Shown here: piece after piece, positions 1 through 11,933 of the stretch | How positions within the stretch are numbered: position 1 is the stretch's first letter | Layout of the letters: each line of letters begins with the position of its first letter | Assembly (NCBI GenBank): GCA_033807695.1 | Contig: CM066301.1 | Location: forward strand, 2,170,001-2,234,000 | Direction: 5' to 3' | DNA length: 64,000 nt | Source: Daedaleopsis sinensis | Taxonomy: Eukaryota; Basidiomycota; Agaricomycetes; Polyporales; Polyporaceae | Notes under the pieces: generated by a model | What the model saw: only the letters and a program-made list of their open reading frames with translations | Told to the model about the DNA's origin: nothing | Databases searched by the model: none | Made by a program: the position numbers and the translations under genes

Positions 1-1738
1 CAAGGTGTTGATGGCGAAGCGCCTGGACGGGGACACGTCCAAAATGGATATCGACGACGACGATGTCGATGTCGACAAGGCTGCTGCTGGCGAGACGCCC
101 AATGCCCCCAGTCCGATCTCCCAGGAGCCCGAACTGCCCGCCGCGCTGAAGCTCGCGATGCAGCTCACCTTCGCCATGCTCTCGCACACGCTGCGGCACC
201 CGTTCCGCCGTCCCAACGAGTACGCTACGCCGACCCTCAACCCGTACAACACGATCATCCTCACGTTCCTCGCCACTGTCTTCCGGGAGTCGACTGCGCG
301 CGCGGCGCTGGAGCGCTCCGTCCCCTGGGAGGAGCTCGCGACGTTCCTCACGAACATCCCGCGCAAGGACATCCTCCGCGAGCACCAGAAGATGACCGCG
401 GAGAGCGGGCTGCTGCTCACGAGCGGCTGCAAGCCGCTGCCCGAGGACTGGTGCGTGCGCGGGATGGGGTGGGGCGGGAAGAAGGTGTTCGAGCGCGGCT
501 TCTGGAGCAAGGAGCTCGACTCGGCGGGCGAGGAGCGCAACATGGAGGTCGAGGTGCTCGACCGCATCGAGGTCCCCGAGCAGCTCATGGACGGCATCAT
601 CGAGGACGAGGGCGACGAGCGGGAGCCCTCCTCCAAGGAGCAGTCGCCGGAGAAGCGGCGCTGGGTGCGCCTCACGCGTGCGGGCCTCCGCATCGCGCGC
701 GACATCCACGGGTTCAAGTTCACGTCGTCGTCGCCGCATGACGGCCGCCCGTGCTGGCGGATCGAGGGCGTCCTCGCTGAGAAGGTAGCGCGGTGGAGGG
801 AGGAGGTGCGCCGAGAGCGTGACGAGGAGGAGCTGCGGCTGCAGGGGACGCGGTGGGACGAGGACTCGATGGAGGTCGACGACGCTGATGAGATGCACGT
901 GGACGACGAGTCGGGCGATGACGGCGAGGCGGACTCGGAGGAGATTCGGAGGTTGAAGGTAGGCCTGGTATCATCGCGCTCGTGGTCAGGACTAACGGCC
1001 GTTGCGTTTCGTACAGGCGCGTCGGCAGTACTTGGAGTCGCTGCTCGAGTCCGGGCAGCAGGAGCCGTCTGTCCCTCGTCGCTCCCGGCCAGCGTCAACG
1101 CGCAAGCTAGAGCGTGCACGGCACTTGCTCCATGTGGTACCAGGCTACACGGTTCTGGTCGTGGACACGAACATCTTGCTCTCTTCTCTGGCCGAGTTCT
1201 CCGCGCTCGTCGAGTCCACCCGCTGGACGGTCGTCGTCCCCCTCCCGGTCATCATGGAGCTTGACAGCCAATCAAGCTCGATGACGCCCCTTGGCGAAGC
1301 GGCGGCCACGGCGATGAAATACATCACGACGCACATCCGGTCCCACTCGTCGTCGCTCAAGGTCCAGACGTCCCGCGGGAACTACCTCACGAACCTCAAC
1401 GTGCGGACGGAGCAGGTCGACTTCTCCAGCAACATGTGGGAGCGGAACATGGACGACCTCATCCTGCGTGCAGCTCTGTGGCAGGACGAGCACTGGGTCG
1501 ACCGGTCCGCGCTGCTGAAGAACGAGGACGCCGCGCCGAAGGACGTCGCCGGCGCCGCGAAGGTCGTGTTACTCAGCTTCGACCGTATGCGTGAGTGGCA
1601 ATCACTGCGGGCCCGTAGGCTTAGCACGCCGTAGCTAACGTCACGTTGCTTTCTGCAGTGCGCCTAAAGGCCCGTTCGCGGCAGCTGAACGCAGCGAGCG
1701 AGCAGGACCTCGCGTTCATCCTCGCTGCGGGGACATAA
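1..1738 (+). CDS. EST1/SMG-type PIN-domain protein (5' partial)
   Basis: Three exons read in one frame: window start to 958, 1017-1590 and 1659-1738 (TAA). The frame is already open at the first base, so the true start lies outside the window. The part seen has an Est1/SMG5-7-like C-terminal helical region, a long acidic linker (runs of D and E, roughly residues 265-320 of this fragment), and then a PINc nuclease-type domain. The PIN domain opens with VLVVDTNILLSS, a typical first beta strand with its metal-binding Asp, followed by VVVPLPVIMELDS. PIN proteins of this group act in telomerase regulation or nonsense-mediated mRNA decay. Which of the two applies here cannot be told from the fragment. 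Both introns have clean GT/AG ends and keep the frame. Confidence 0.8.
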
Positions 1739-3782
1739 CGTCACGCCCTGCGCCCGCTGCTCTAGGAGTCGCCTCAAGCCTCCATCCCACCCATACCGCG
1801 GCCGTCCTGCGCCCATGGGGAGCCTCTCGACTCTGTGATAGGCTGTCCTTGGGCGCTCCGCAGTCCCCTTGCATTTCGCATGCCCTACCCTGGCAGAACC
1901 TTCGCGTCCGGCTGCGACATCCGTCTTCCTTGAGAACCGCGAACGCTGCTGCTGTAGTATGAACACGCAGGAGGCTCGATGCACGGAGTCGTCCGTTCGC
2001 TTTGTGTCCTTGACGCGCCGGACTAGTTCGGCACTACCCAGCACGGACACGCAACGCCGTCGCACCCCACTCTCACACCGCGTCTTGGTTATTTATACGT
2101 GTGCATTAGCTCTTGTCGCATCGACCCCGTCTCTCTTTGCAGATCTCACTGTCACCCAACACACTCGCCCGCACCGACGCATTTCATCTGCCGTACATAA
2201 TACCCTCGCTGTGCCCCTCGGACTGGTTATGTTTATATCGGTGCCCCGCCGTCTGTTCGTTTCTGTCCTGTCATATCTACCGCCACTGTCTTTTTGTATC
2301 AGCATCTGGTTCAACGCATTGGTACTCTTTAAGAAGTAAATTCAACCCGCGTGTGTACTATGGGCGCCCGAACCGCCTCTTTCGGATTTGCGCAATCGTC
2401 ATGGTTACCAGTCTCTCTCTCCGCCCCCAGGACTAGTGTGCCAGTGCATTCCTCCATGACGTCTGTCCACAACATATCGATCTGCATTTCTACTCAGCAT
2501 CCGTCTGACGTGTGAGTGACCACATACGACATTGGCAAGCACTGCGAGAGCTGGTCCGCTGTTGTTGGGTGGTGAGATGGTGCTGTGAGGTACGTCGACG
2601 GAGGGCTATCCACTTCTCGTCTATGCTGATGACACCAATCGGACTGGCTTGCACAGACAACACGCGCGGGGGTGTTTCAACAGCTCGTGTACATCGCATA
2701 CGCCTCTCGGACGACGGACGTCGTTGGCGCATCACCATCGCTTGCAGGGTGCTCGAGCGTGACCCTCTCGATCGCCTCCGTCAGTGACTGTGCTGTTGTG
2801 CCACATCGACAGCGTTCGTAAGTCTGTCGAATGAGCGGCTCGTACCACACTGGACAAGGGAAAGCGGCAGGCGCAGCGTGGAGGTACCTGACCGGTCCGA
2901 GTGGAGGGCAGGCCTGCCAGTGCATCAAGGGTTTTCTGGTGGTTGCGCAATGCGCATGGCCAGTACTAGTGTTCAAACGTTCACGAGGTGAGTAACAGGT
3001 CCAGACTACTATCAGGGATGCGCGTTCGTGGACCCGCCGGACATGCCGTCTCCCCAACATGACGATGGCGGGGACCTGGACTCGATCACATATGTTGGAC
3101 ATCTCAGGCTCGACTGCTTAAGGTCAAGACCGCAGCCGTAGGTGCGGCTGTGCACGCCGCGTCGGGCGTCGGTTCAAAATTGAGACGGAGCGCAGACCCA
3201 GGGAGCCTTTCGGTGGCCGCGAAGGCCCTGTGTCTGCTCCTGTTTCGAACGCCGCCGGTCAAGCGCAAGCTGCCCGGAGCCTGGAAATTACGCCGGGCGG
3301 TCAGAATGGAATGGGTGCAAAAGACAATGGCCCCGCGTCCGTAGGGGCCGGAGGTGGTCTAGTCGACCACTGCTCCATGGAACCGCCGAGGGCACATGCA
3401 TCTGGAATATGGCAGTTCGATGACCTCGTCCATTCTGAGGACGTGCAATGCATCTCGGTTGTTGGACAGAGCGAGCATACTTACGTGCTCATACATACGT
3501 GCCGCCTCCCTGCACCGCCTGCGCCGACTCGATCCCTGAGTCCGGCCTAACAATTGGTGGCTGTCGCGCGCCAGCGGCGGACCGGCAGAGAGATCCCCAC
3601 CTCCCGTCGAGCGAGCGCCCCAAGACCTCGTCCTCAGCGTTATCTTCTCCGACCGCCTGCGCTATCTGAGTCGCAGCCTCCCGTCAGGAGCGCTGTTGCT
3701 CGCTATATAACCTGCTACCGTCGAGCAAAGGCACCTCGTCGCTCAGGCCCCTCTCATCCGCTCCCCCACGCCGCTCGTCGCC
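1739..3782. other. Intergenic, no supported gene
   Basis: About 2 kb between the EST1-like stop and the small membrane-protein gene. Open frames on both strands here are short, rich in Arg/Ser/Cys, and do not join across splice sites into anything family-like. The last 100 bases hold the TATA box of the downstream small gene. Confidence 0.6.
3704..3710 (+). promoter_or_regulatory. TATA box of small membrane-protein gene
   Basis: A perfect TATATAA lies 73 bases before the ATG at 3783, the usual fungal distance. It supports the short ORF downstream being a real transcription unit. Confidence 0.5.
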
Positions 3783-4058
3783 ATGCGCTCTCTGAAACTC
3801 TACGAGCACCCCGACTTGCAGGCGGAAGAAACCGACGTCTCCCTGCTCACCACCATATGCTTTGTGCTCACGCTCGCAATGGCCGGTGCCCTCTTCATCC
3901 TGAGCATCTCCTGTGTGCTCCTCTGGGACGACTGCAGAACATGTGAGCTCCTCCTCGCACTCGTGCCGCCGCCGCCTTGTTGACTGTCCAGTGCAGCATA
4001 TCCTATCTATGCCGCCCGCCCACACCTCCTGACTGTACAACAAGTCCTCAAGGGCTGA
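3783..4058 (+). CDS. Small single-pass membrane protein, 73 aa
   Basis: Two exons, 3783-3942 and 3997-4058 (TGA), are joined by a 54-base intron (GTGAGC...GTGCAG) and give 73 residues. The N-terminal 22 residues are polar and acidic (LYEHPDLQAEETDVS). One hydrophobic helix follows at about residues 23-46 (TTICFVLTLAMAGALFILSI), then a Cys/Asp-containing turn and a short polar tail. No family was recognised. Support comes from the TATA box 73 bases upstream, a splice that keeps the frame, and a well-formed membrane segment with no signal-peptide-like charge pattern. Without the splice the frame would end about 13 residues into the intron. It could be a small subunit of a membrane complex, but that is a guess. 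Confidence 0.5.
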
Positions 4059-4956
4059 ATGCGCGCGCGAATCGTGATCCTATTGTAGCATCTTCATTCG
4101 GGACAGAGGTCAGTCTACCGTTCACTGTGCTACACACCGTACGCTCAGCGCTCATCCCTCGTCCAGTATCTATATCCTGGCTTCGGTCACTGTATCACTA
4201 GCAAGTTAGAGCACACTCCCCGCGTCCCTCCCCGAATTGTCCCCATGAGTATCTGTACACCTGTAGAGCTAATGCCCTCCATCCCATTCTTCCTGCCAGA
4301 ATCACCGTCCAAACCATTACACGTTAGCGTCCGCCAGTCGTCTTGTCTTCACACACTACATAGCTATTCTTATTGCACTCTACATCTTGCTGTTCTTCGT
4401 CGCTGCGCATAGTACCCTATAGTACCCGACTCGCCATTTGTTTTCTCTTGCGCTTTCCCAAACATGCTTCTTCCGTCCGAACGGATCGCGGCCACAGCAA
4501 GTTCAGATCCGATTGTCCGGCAATTATCACGGAGATTGGTGTGGCTCGTCATGTGTATTCCTGTGTCTACAGCGTATCGCTCGAAGTGAGATGATAGCGT
4601 CCATGGAAAGTCAAAACGCCGCCATACGCAAGCCAACTGTCTATTGTATCCACATCGAGAGCGGAGTCTCGCGCGACGAGGAACTCCTCGACGTCGCTGC
4701 ACCGGTAGCTCGACCTGCCAGTGCCAAGTGCTCCATAAACGTGCATCTCTAGCTATCTCTAGGCGCGAGTACTAGTGGTGCGCTCGGTGATGTCAAGGTT
4801 TGCCTAAGATGCGTGGCGAGGCGCGTACGAAGTAGTCAGTATCGACTAGTGCCCAGCTAGACATTCGACCCTGACTCGTCCCCACATCCGCGCGCAACAA
4901 GGAGTGCGCTCTACTCCTATAGTACCCACGAGCGATCCGCAAGAGCCCCTCGGGGG
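4059..4956. other. Intergenic, no supported gene
   Basis: About 900 bases between the 3' ends of the small + gene and the DOMON/b561 - gene. Only short frames without family features are present. Confidence 0.6.
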
Positions 4957-6936
4957 CTAGAGGAAAGCCAGTAAGGAGACGGGACCGGTCGCCACCTGGC
5001 GCATCTCCGTGCGCTCTCTCGCAGGACCCCGCGCCTCCCCTTCGCCTTCCCCTCCGCCGCTCGGAGCCTCTGAGACTGCGCCCCCACGAATCGCCCACGG
5101 CTCGCTGAACACATCGTGCGTCCCGTCGTCTGCCATGGGGCTGTCAAGCGCCGCCATCCGCGGCCGCCGCCGCACGGACTCGGAGCCGGAGGATGCACGG
5201 GTCCCAGCCGGCGCCACGCCCATAGCTGGCAACGGCATGGGCACGCTCGACGGGACATTCCACCCCAGACGCTCCTGCGCGAACTGTCGCCGGAGGAAGA
5301 GCAGCCCGACGCTGTACGTGCCCGCGAACACCTGTCATTGACAAACGAGATCAGAGACGGCGATTCGACAGCGTGCCACCGAGACATGCAGGAGGGGGTC
5401 TGGCGTGCTGGATGAAGTGAAGCGCAGCAGCCCGTGCCGGACTGAGCTACTCACCGCTGCCCATCCTATGCAAATCGCGGCGACGACGCTTTGGCTGGCG
5501 CCGGTCACCGACGGATCTCGGCTTGCACCGTTGATGGTCTGTGGATGATTGCGTCAGGAGAGCTGTTCAATCCTCGTGCACCGGGCCTGCTCGATCGTGG
5601 AGATCACAGCGCACCTCGTATACAGACAATCCAAACACCACGAGCCCGACGACGACGTGGATGACGTTTCGTGGGGGGTGGGACGCCCCTTGCTTTGGAC
5701 GGCGCAAATGGACGAGCGTGCCCAGGGCGACTTCGACGATGTAAAGCACGAACAGAACCACGCCGCAGATCTGTAAAGACGCCCGCGAATACAAGGGCGG
5801 CCGCAGGCAGGCCACGGTCAGCGCGGACGCCGTATTAGGACCGCAGTGCATGGATGGCACCCACCTGGTGCGCAGTCACGACGTGTTCCCCGCTCTGCTG
5901 GGCGACCGCGAGCGGGCCGAGCGCCCACCCGAGGCAGATGAGTGGAATCCCGAGCACGACGTTGACGAACCAGTGCGCGGTGAACCACTTTGGCGTGTAC
6001 ACGCGCGACCAGCGGGCGAGCAGGGTCCCCAGAGGCAGCACTATCAGAAACCCGGCTGCAGACAGCACCGCGTGTGCCACTAGGAGCCCGCTGGGGCGTG
6101 ATGTGCGTGCGGCCGATGCGGACGGCGTTGGGCTACCAGTTGTCGCGGTCCTGGATCCCGCACTCGATGACGGACTGGTTGCGGAGGAAGATGGGACATC
6201 ACTTGCTATGACAAGCTCCTTCGTGAGATTCAGGGAAAGGGTCCCAGCGTCCAGATGCTGTTCGATCCTAGCGGTGGGGCTAGCATCCGGCGTTGTGATT
6301 CCAAACGCCCAGATGAGCGATTGTACCGTGTCGTTGGCTCTCGGCATGTCGAATGCCAGAATGGAAGACACGTTCGAGGACTGCGGAAGATCAGGTACCT
6401 CTTCAGTGGTGTCGACAAAGTAGCAGGACGGTTTCTTAGACGCACGGGGTTAACACGATGCGATGTGCTTGCTAGTCGCGGAGGATCCGTGACAGGTTGA
6501 GGCTCGACACGACCTGAAGCTTGTCTTTGAGATAGTATTGTACTTCCATCTGGTGCTTGCCAGACGATAACCATCGGGGTGTCTGCCATATGACTCCCGA
6601 AGCCACTGTGTAAGTGCACAATCAATCGTCGCCTCTGGTATCGCAAGAGAATATGACGACGTACATGGCCATCCATCCCAGCTGATTGAGCGATTTCAGC
6701 TCATCTAACGCAGAAAGTTGATCAGGGAAGGCGAGTTTACTCGTTCAGTGAGGCGCACATGTTACCGTCGAGGCATTGACCGTAGCATTGACACACATTA
6801 AGGTCCCGCACCACGAATCGCCCTGCAGCGCGGAAACATCGGGTATGTGGTAGGGCAGGGTAGCCAGTAATACCAACAGCAGTGACTGCGGAAGCTGGGC
6901 AAAGGAAAGTCGTAGCCTTTCAGGCAGCCAAGACAT
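4957..6936 (-). CDS. DOMON / cytochrome b561 membrane protein
   Basis: Secreted or membrane redox protein built as signal peptide, DOMON (cellobiose-dehydrogenase-type cytochrome) domain and cytochrome b561 domain. Such proteins are thought to pass electrons across the plasma membrane. Exons seen: 6936-6759 (signal segment SLLLVLLATLPYHI, then the DOMON start), 6704-6665 (ELKSLNQLGWMA), 6605 onward (GFGSHMADTPMVIVW...LSQRQASG), a block ending at 5865 (LIWAFG, HLDAGT, and two helices including LVAHAVLSAAGFLIVLPLGTL), 5770-5615 (ICGVVLFVLYIVEVALGTL), 5538-5455 and 5331-4957 (TAG). His residues in the LVAHAVLS and TAHWFV helices fit b561 haem ligands. The C-terminal tail is disordered. Oddity: between about 6475 and 6420 the frame must shift, and no intron of normal size joins both halves; see findings. 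Confidence 0.8.
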
Positions 6937-7269
6937 GAGGAAAGTAGAGAGATGAAGCGAGAATAACGTGGAGGAGGGTGGAATGCAGAGAGGGACATCC
7001 ACGGCGCCCTGAAGCACGACATGCAGGCCCTCACCTGGCCCTCACTATTCCCATGCTCGGCTACCTCGAGTATCCACTGTACCCACCCTTGAGAACAAGT
7101 AGTTTCAGAACCCGGCGCAGGGCATCCCGGATTTCGAGGCGTGAGAGGAAATCGGTCTAACTCTGAAAGGCGGTGAGATCACGATATGCGCAATGATTTC
7201 CTAGAGTTACATGCTGTAGTCGTGTGTTTTATACAATGATCGTGACTTTGACTTCTCGCGATGCAGCAT
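6937..7269. promoter_or_regulatory. Promoter region of the DOMON/b561 gene
   Basis: 333 bases between the DOMON/b561 start and the stop of the NDK gene upstream on the same strand. No clear TATA box was found. It must hold the DOMON promoter and the NDK 3' UTR. Confidence 0.4.
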
Positions 7270-7975
7270 CTACTCGAAGATCCACTTGGCCTGGTCGTGA
7301 GTGTACTGGACGATACCCTCGGGGAACCAGCTGGCATGGATAAGGTTAGCATGTGCACAGTGACCGCGCGAAAATACACGTACAGCGAGATCTCCTTCTC
7401 GGCGCTCTCAACGGAGTCAGAGCCGTGGCAGATGTTGCGGCCAACAGCGAGGGCGAAGTCGCCACGAATAGTGCCTGTCAGGCAACGTGTGTTCAGCACA
7501 CCTTCGCACGGCACGTGTTATAAATTTTGGATCATACCTGGAGCGGACGCGAGCGGGTTGGTCGCGCCGAGCATGACACGGCCAGTCTTGACAGCATCGA
7601 GACCCTCCCAGACCATGGCGACAACGGGGCCAGAGGCCATGTACTTGATCAAGCCGGGGAAGAAGGGCTTGCCCTTAAGGTCGGCGTAGTCTGCAGGCGT
7701 CACATTCGATGAGCTCAATGTAACGTGTATTTGTGACACCTGAAAGTACGTACGCTTCTCAAGGTGCTCCGGGGTAGCATGGACGAGCTTGAGGGCAGTT
7801 AGCTTGAATCCACGCCCCTCAAAACGGCTGATGATGTTGCCGACGAGTCCACGCTGGACACCGTCGGGCTGTATACCAATAGAGCGAGTCAGTACACTTG
7901 CTCTCGTGTCAGGCATGCTGCAAGACGCTTGCTACGCACCTTGACCATGATATACGTGCGCTCGGTGACGGACAT
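7270..7975 (-). CDS. NDK1: Nucleoside diphosphate kinase, 151 aa
   Basis: Transfers the gamma phosphate of ATP to other nucleoside diphosphates. Five exons: 7975-7940, 7868-7754, 7690-7538, 7474-7384 and 7330-7270 (TAG), all with consistent phases, giving 151 residues, the normal length. It starts [19 protein letters not shown], the family N-terminus. Further motifs are [23 protein letters not shown] and the active-site His in [18 protein letters not shown]. It ends [27 protein letters not shown] box on this strand at 8056-8050 lies about 75 bases upstream. The gene is divergent from QCR7 with 252 bases between the start codons. No oddities. Confidence 0.97.
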
Positions 7976-8227
7976 GGCTGCAGTGGGGGTTGGATGAGGG
8001 AGATGGAAGAAGATAAAGAGATGGAGGAGGAGGAAGAGCACAACCGAGGTTTTATACATCTCTCCTTCGATCTTGACCTTCAGTTAATCGCTGCCAAATC
8101 GGGGCAACCGCATCGAGCCTTCGGCGCTTACCAAACATACCAAACACGGCCAAACACAGCTCGGGCAGAGTCGCGGTCGACGTCGGAGCGAGTCCGCACA
8201 CACTCATACTCATAGACATCCACGACC
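7976..8227. promoter_or_regulatory. Shared divergent promoter NDK / QCR7
   Basis: 252 bases separate the two start codons. A TATAAAA on the minus strand at 8056-8050 serves NDK. A purine-rich GA stretch (about 7995-8040) covers the NDK 5' UTR. No TATA box was seen for QCR7. Confidence 0.5.
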
Positions 8228-8780
8228 ATGTTCGGCCCCCTGGGTCTCTCTCTCGCCCCCGCCATCCGCAGGAACCGCACCGTCTACGCCTGGGTGAAGC
8301 CCATTGCCGACTGGTATGCGAACACCGCGGGCTACAGAAAAGTCGGCTTGAAGTACGACGACCTCCGTGCGTGACGTTTCGTGTCTTGGGTTCCTGCAGA
8401 GTCGCCAACATGTTTTGCTGCAGTCGTCGAGGAGCGCCCTGATGTCGAGCGGGTGAGTCGCCGCACTTTTGGTACTTTCCGAAGCGGGTCATTGAACCGG
8501 CACCCGTGCAGGCGATCGACCGTTTGACTCCTCGCGAGCAATACGACCGTGCATACCGTTTCAAGCGCGCCTCGCAGTGCGCCGTCCTCCACGACAACCT
8601 TCCCAAGGACCAGTGGATCAAGCCCTCCGAGGTATGTGCAGAGTCATGCCTGTGTGCTTCTTAAGCCAAAACTTTGGCTTGCAGGACACTCGCTACCTTG
8701 CGAACCATGTTGCGGAGGTGGCGAAGGAAGACACCGAGCGTCGCATGTGGGACAACGTCGACGTTGAGAGGAGGCGGTAG
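8228..8780 (+). CDS. QCR7: Cytochrome bc1 complex subunit 7, 127 aa
   Basis: Matrix-side subunit of mitochondrial complex III (ubiquinol-cytochrome c reductase, UQCRB family). Four exons, 8228-8366, 8424-8452, 8512-8631 and 8685-8780 (TAG), sum to 384 coding bases and 127 residues, the family length. Family features are the N-terminal region with NRTVYAWVKPIADWYANTAGYRKVGLKYDDL, the stretch ERPDVERAIDRLTPREQYDR, the central RAYRFKRASQC, and the conserved LPKDQWIKPSEDTRYL. The second exon is only 29 bases. Convergent with transketolase (239 bases between stops). Confidence 0.95.
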
Positions 8781-9018
8781 ATGCATCGAGGTCGAGGTGG
8801 TATCATAGAGAAGCATACTACGCCCGCTCTCTAATGCACGTTTCCAACCTATCATCCCCGTGGGACGCATATCGAATCGACCGGCAGGCACCTCATATCA
8901 TGCAGAGCAAACCTCTATATGACAGAAGAAATACAAGAAATACACTGCATTCTATTTGACCTCGCTTTGTCCCTTGTACCCTGACCATGTAGTGATGAAT
9001 GCGAACGCACGGGTGCAT

Positions 9019-11874
9019 CTACAAGTGCTCGCCACCAATAGCGTCGATTGCCTTGAAGAGCGGTGAGATGACTTCACCACCCTTCTTCTTGTAGAAGTCG
9101 ACCACCTTCTTGCCAACAGCAGCGATGTCTGGGATCAGTCGTCAGCATTGCCGACGCAGATCCAGTTCAGTGCACACGACTTACTAGGTCCAGTCAGACC
9201 GAACTTCTCGTAAACCTGTTTGTACGGGCCGGAAGCACCCCACCCAGTAAGACCGAACGCCTGCAATTCCGGTGAGGTTAATACTCATCGACGCCTGTTG
9301 AGCGACTCGACATACCTCGTGGCTGTACTTCTGCCATCCAAGGGTCTGAAATGATACCATGGTCAATGCCCTTCGCGCACAATGTAACGCAAGGACCAAG
9401 AACTCACCGAGAGAGCCTCGACAGCAAGGATGGGCGCGCCGCCGCGCAGGACGCTGAGCTTGTACTCGGCGGGCTGGAGGTCGAAGACCGACCAGCAGGG
9501 CAAGCTGACCACACGGGTCTTGACACCCGCCTCGTTCAGCTTGGTCGCCGCCTCGAGCACGATGGAGACCTCGGAGCCCGTGCTGACGATCGTGAGGTCC
9601 TCGCCCTGGACCTCGTGCAGGACATAGCCGCCCTTCAGGGCGCGCTCGATGGTCGAGCCCTCGAGGTTCGGCAGGTTCTGGCGCGAGAGGGAGAGAATCG
9701 AGGGGGTCTGGGTGCGCGTGAGCGCGGAGTAGTACGCGGCGGAGGTCTCGTTGCCGTCGGCGGGACGCCAGAAGTCACAGTTGGGGATCGCGCGGAGGTG
9801 CACCGCCGTCTCGACAGGCTGGTGGGTGGGGCCATCCTCCCCGAGACCGATGGAATCGTGAGTGGCTAATGGTGGACGAAGAAGTCAGCTCAGAATCACG
9901 TCAACGGGTCTCAAGACGACTCCACTCACCAACCCAGATAACCTGGTGCTTGCTGAGTGCTGATAGCCTGACGGCACCGGCGGCGTATGACACGAAGTTC
10001 TGCGGCGACATATACTTATCAGTGCCCACAAATCTTGCTCCGTCGATGTAGACTCACCATGAAAGTGGCAACGAATGGGATGATACCACCATATGCGTGG
10101 AGACCGTTGGCAATCGCGGCCATACCGTGCTCACGGACACCGAACCGGATGTAGGTGCCCTTGTAGCTGCCGAGACCCGTGCTCTCGGGCTGGAAGTCGA
10201 TCATAGTCTTCGTCCTGGTCAGGTTACTGCCAGTCAAATCGGCCGAGCCACCAACGAGCTCCGGCAGCTTGGGAACAACAGCAGTCAGAACGATCTCCGA
10301 GAGCTTCCTAGAAGCCTGGGCAGGGTCAGAGGCCTTGTACACGGGCAGAGACTTCTCCCAGTTGTCAGGGAGTTTGCCAGCGATACGACGGGTCAGCTCG
10401 GCGTGCTCTGTAGGGTACTTCTGGGCATATGACACGAGGAGATCCTTCCAGGCGGCCTCGAGCTTAGCACCACGGGCAGCAACGGCAGCATAGGTCTCGT
10501 ATGTTTCAGGAGGAACGTAGAACGACTGATCTGAGGGAAGGCCAAATTTGGCCTTGAGAGATGTGATATCGTCGGCCTTCAGAGCTGACAAGACAACAGT
10601 CGGTAATTTGTCATGATCCAAATGGAGGTAAACGCGACGTACGAGAACCGTGAACACCGTGGGTGCCCTGCTGCTTGGAGCCAAAGCCGATGGTAGTGCG
10701 GAGACGGATGAGAGTGGGCTTGCTCTTCTCCTTTTGGGCCTCAGCGATAGCGTTGTAAATCGACTCAAGGTCACTGGGAGCACGTTAGCCTGGAACACAG
10801 CCCAAAGAGACATAACTTACGAGTCACCGTTGTCGACGTGAAGAGTTTGCCAGCCGTACGACTGGAAGCGTTGCTCAACGTTCTCGGTGAACGCGACAGC
10901 GGTGTCACCGTCAATAGAGATGTCTGCAATATCAATCAGTGAAGTCGGGATTCGCCAAAAATTGCCTCAGCTCACGGTTGTCGTCGTAGATCTAGAGTGG
11001 CCAATGAGTGAATTTGCCAATCACATGAGATACCCACAATCACGTACCGCAATCAAGTTGCCCAGCTGCAAGTGACCAGCGAGAGACGCGGCTTCACTGG
11101 CGACACCCTCCATGAGACAGCCATCACCAAGGAACACTGAAAGATCCGTTCAGACGCAGAGATGCAGAGTGATGTTCTTCTCCAACGAACCGTAGGTGTA
11201 GTTGTTGATGAGATCGAAACCGTCCTTGTTGAAGGTCGCACCAAGGTGCGCCTGTGCGATGGCGAGACCGACAGCGTTTGAGAAGCCCTGACCGAGGGGG
11301 CCAGTGGTGACCTCGATACCGTCCGTGTGACCAGCTTCAGGGTGACCAGGGGTCAAGGAGTCAAGCTGACGGAACTGCTTGAGGTCGTCCATCGAGAGCT
11401 TGTAGCCCAAGAGGTGGAGGAGGATGTACTGGAGGGCACAACTGTGGACTACTCAGTGTCTTTGACCTCATCATCGATTCTAGGACACCTACGCGTGTCT
11501 AAAACAGTCAACATCAGTATGAATTCCACCGCAGCTTCATCGAGCAAGTACGCACCCATTGGAGAGGACGAAACGGTCCCGGTTAAACCACTTCGAGCTC
11601 TTCGGGTTTGCATTGAAAAATCTGGACACCTAAGTAAGAATCTCGATCCGCCAGCACACCAGAAATCATACCGAGTGAATAGGACGTGCGCGACAGGCGC
11701 CATGCCCATGGGGGCACCTGCAAAACGAAAAGCAGTCGGTAAACTGCCAGGATCGGATCAAAGAAAAGACGGACCAGGGTGACCGGAGTTGGCTTTGCCT
11801 ACGACATCGGCCGCCAGGGCCCGTATGGAGGCAATGGAGATGTTGTCTGCGGATTGTGCGGTGAAGCTAGACAT
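9019..11874 (-). CDS. TKL1: Transketolase
   Basis: Thiamine-diphosphate enzyme of the non-oxidative pentose phosphate pathway, moving two-carbon ketol units between sugar phosphates. It has about ten introns. The first exons are 11874-11775, 11717-11672 and 11621-11556. The reading gives [38 protein letters not shown], the [21 protein letters not shown] loop and the ThDP-binding [19 protein letters not shown]. The pyrimidine-domain part has [14 protein letters not shown] and [20 protein letters not shown] with the catalytic Glu, then the C-terminal domain ending [11 protein letters not shown]. Length is close to the usual 680 residues. A TATATA box lies on this strand near 11931-11926, about 55 bases upstream of the ATG. 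Confidence 0.97.
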
Positions 11875-11925
11875 GGCAGAGGGAGAGGAGGATGGGAGGG
11901 GCACCCGCAGTGAGAAACGGAGGGC

Positions 11926-11933
11926 TATATACC
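11926..11933 (-). promoter_or_regulatory. TKL1: TATA box of transketolase
   Basis: GGTATATA on the minus strand, about 55 bases before the transketolase ATG at 11874. Confidence 0.5.

Noticed and set aside
1869..2339. 156-residue plus-strand frame after the EST1-like gene
   Set aside because: Ser/Arg/Cys-rich, no splice logic or domain; probably UTR and intergenic sequence.
9351..9869. 172-residue plus-strand open frame
   Set aside because: Antisense shadow of transketolase.
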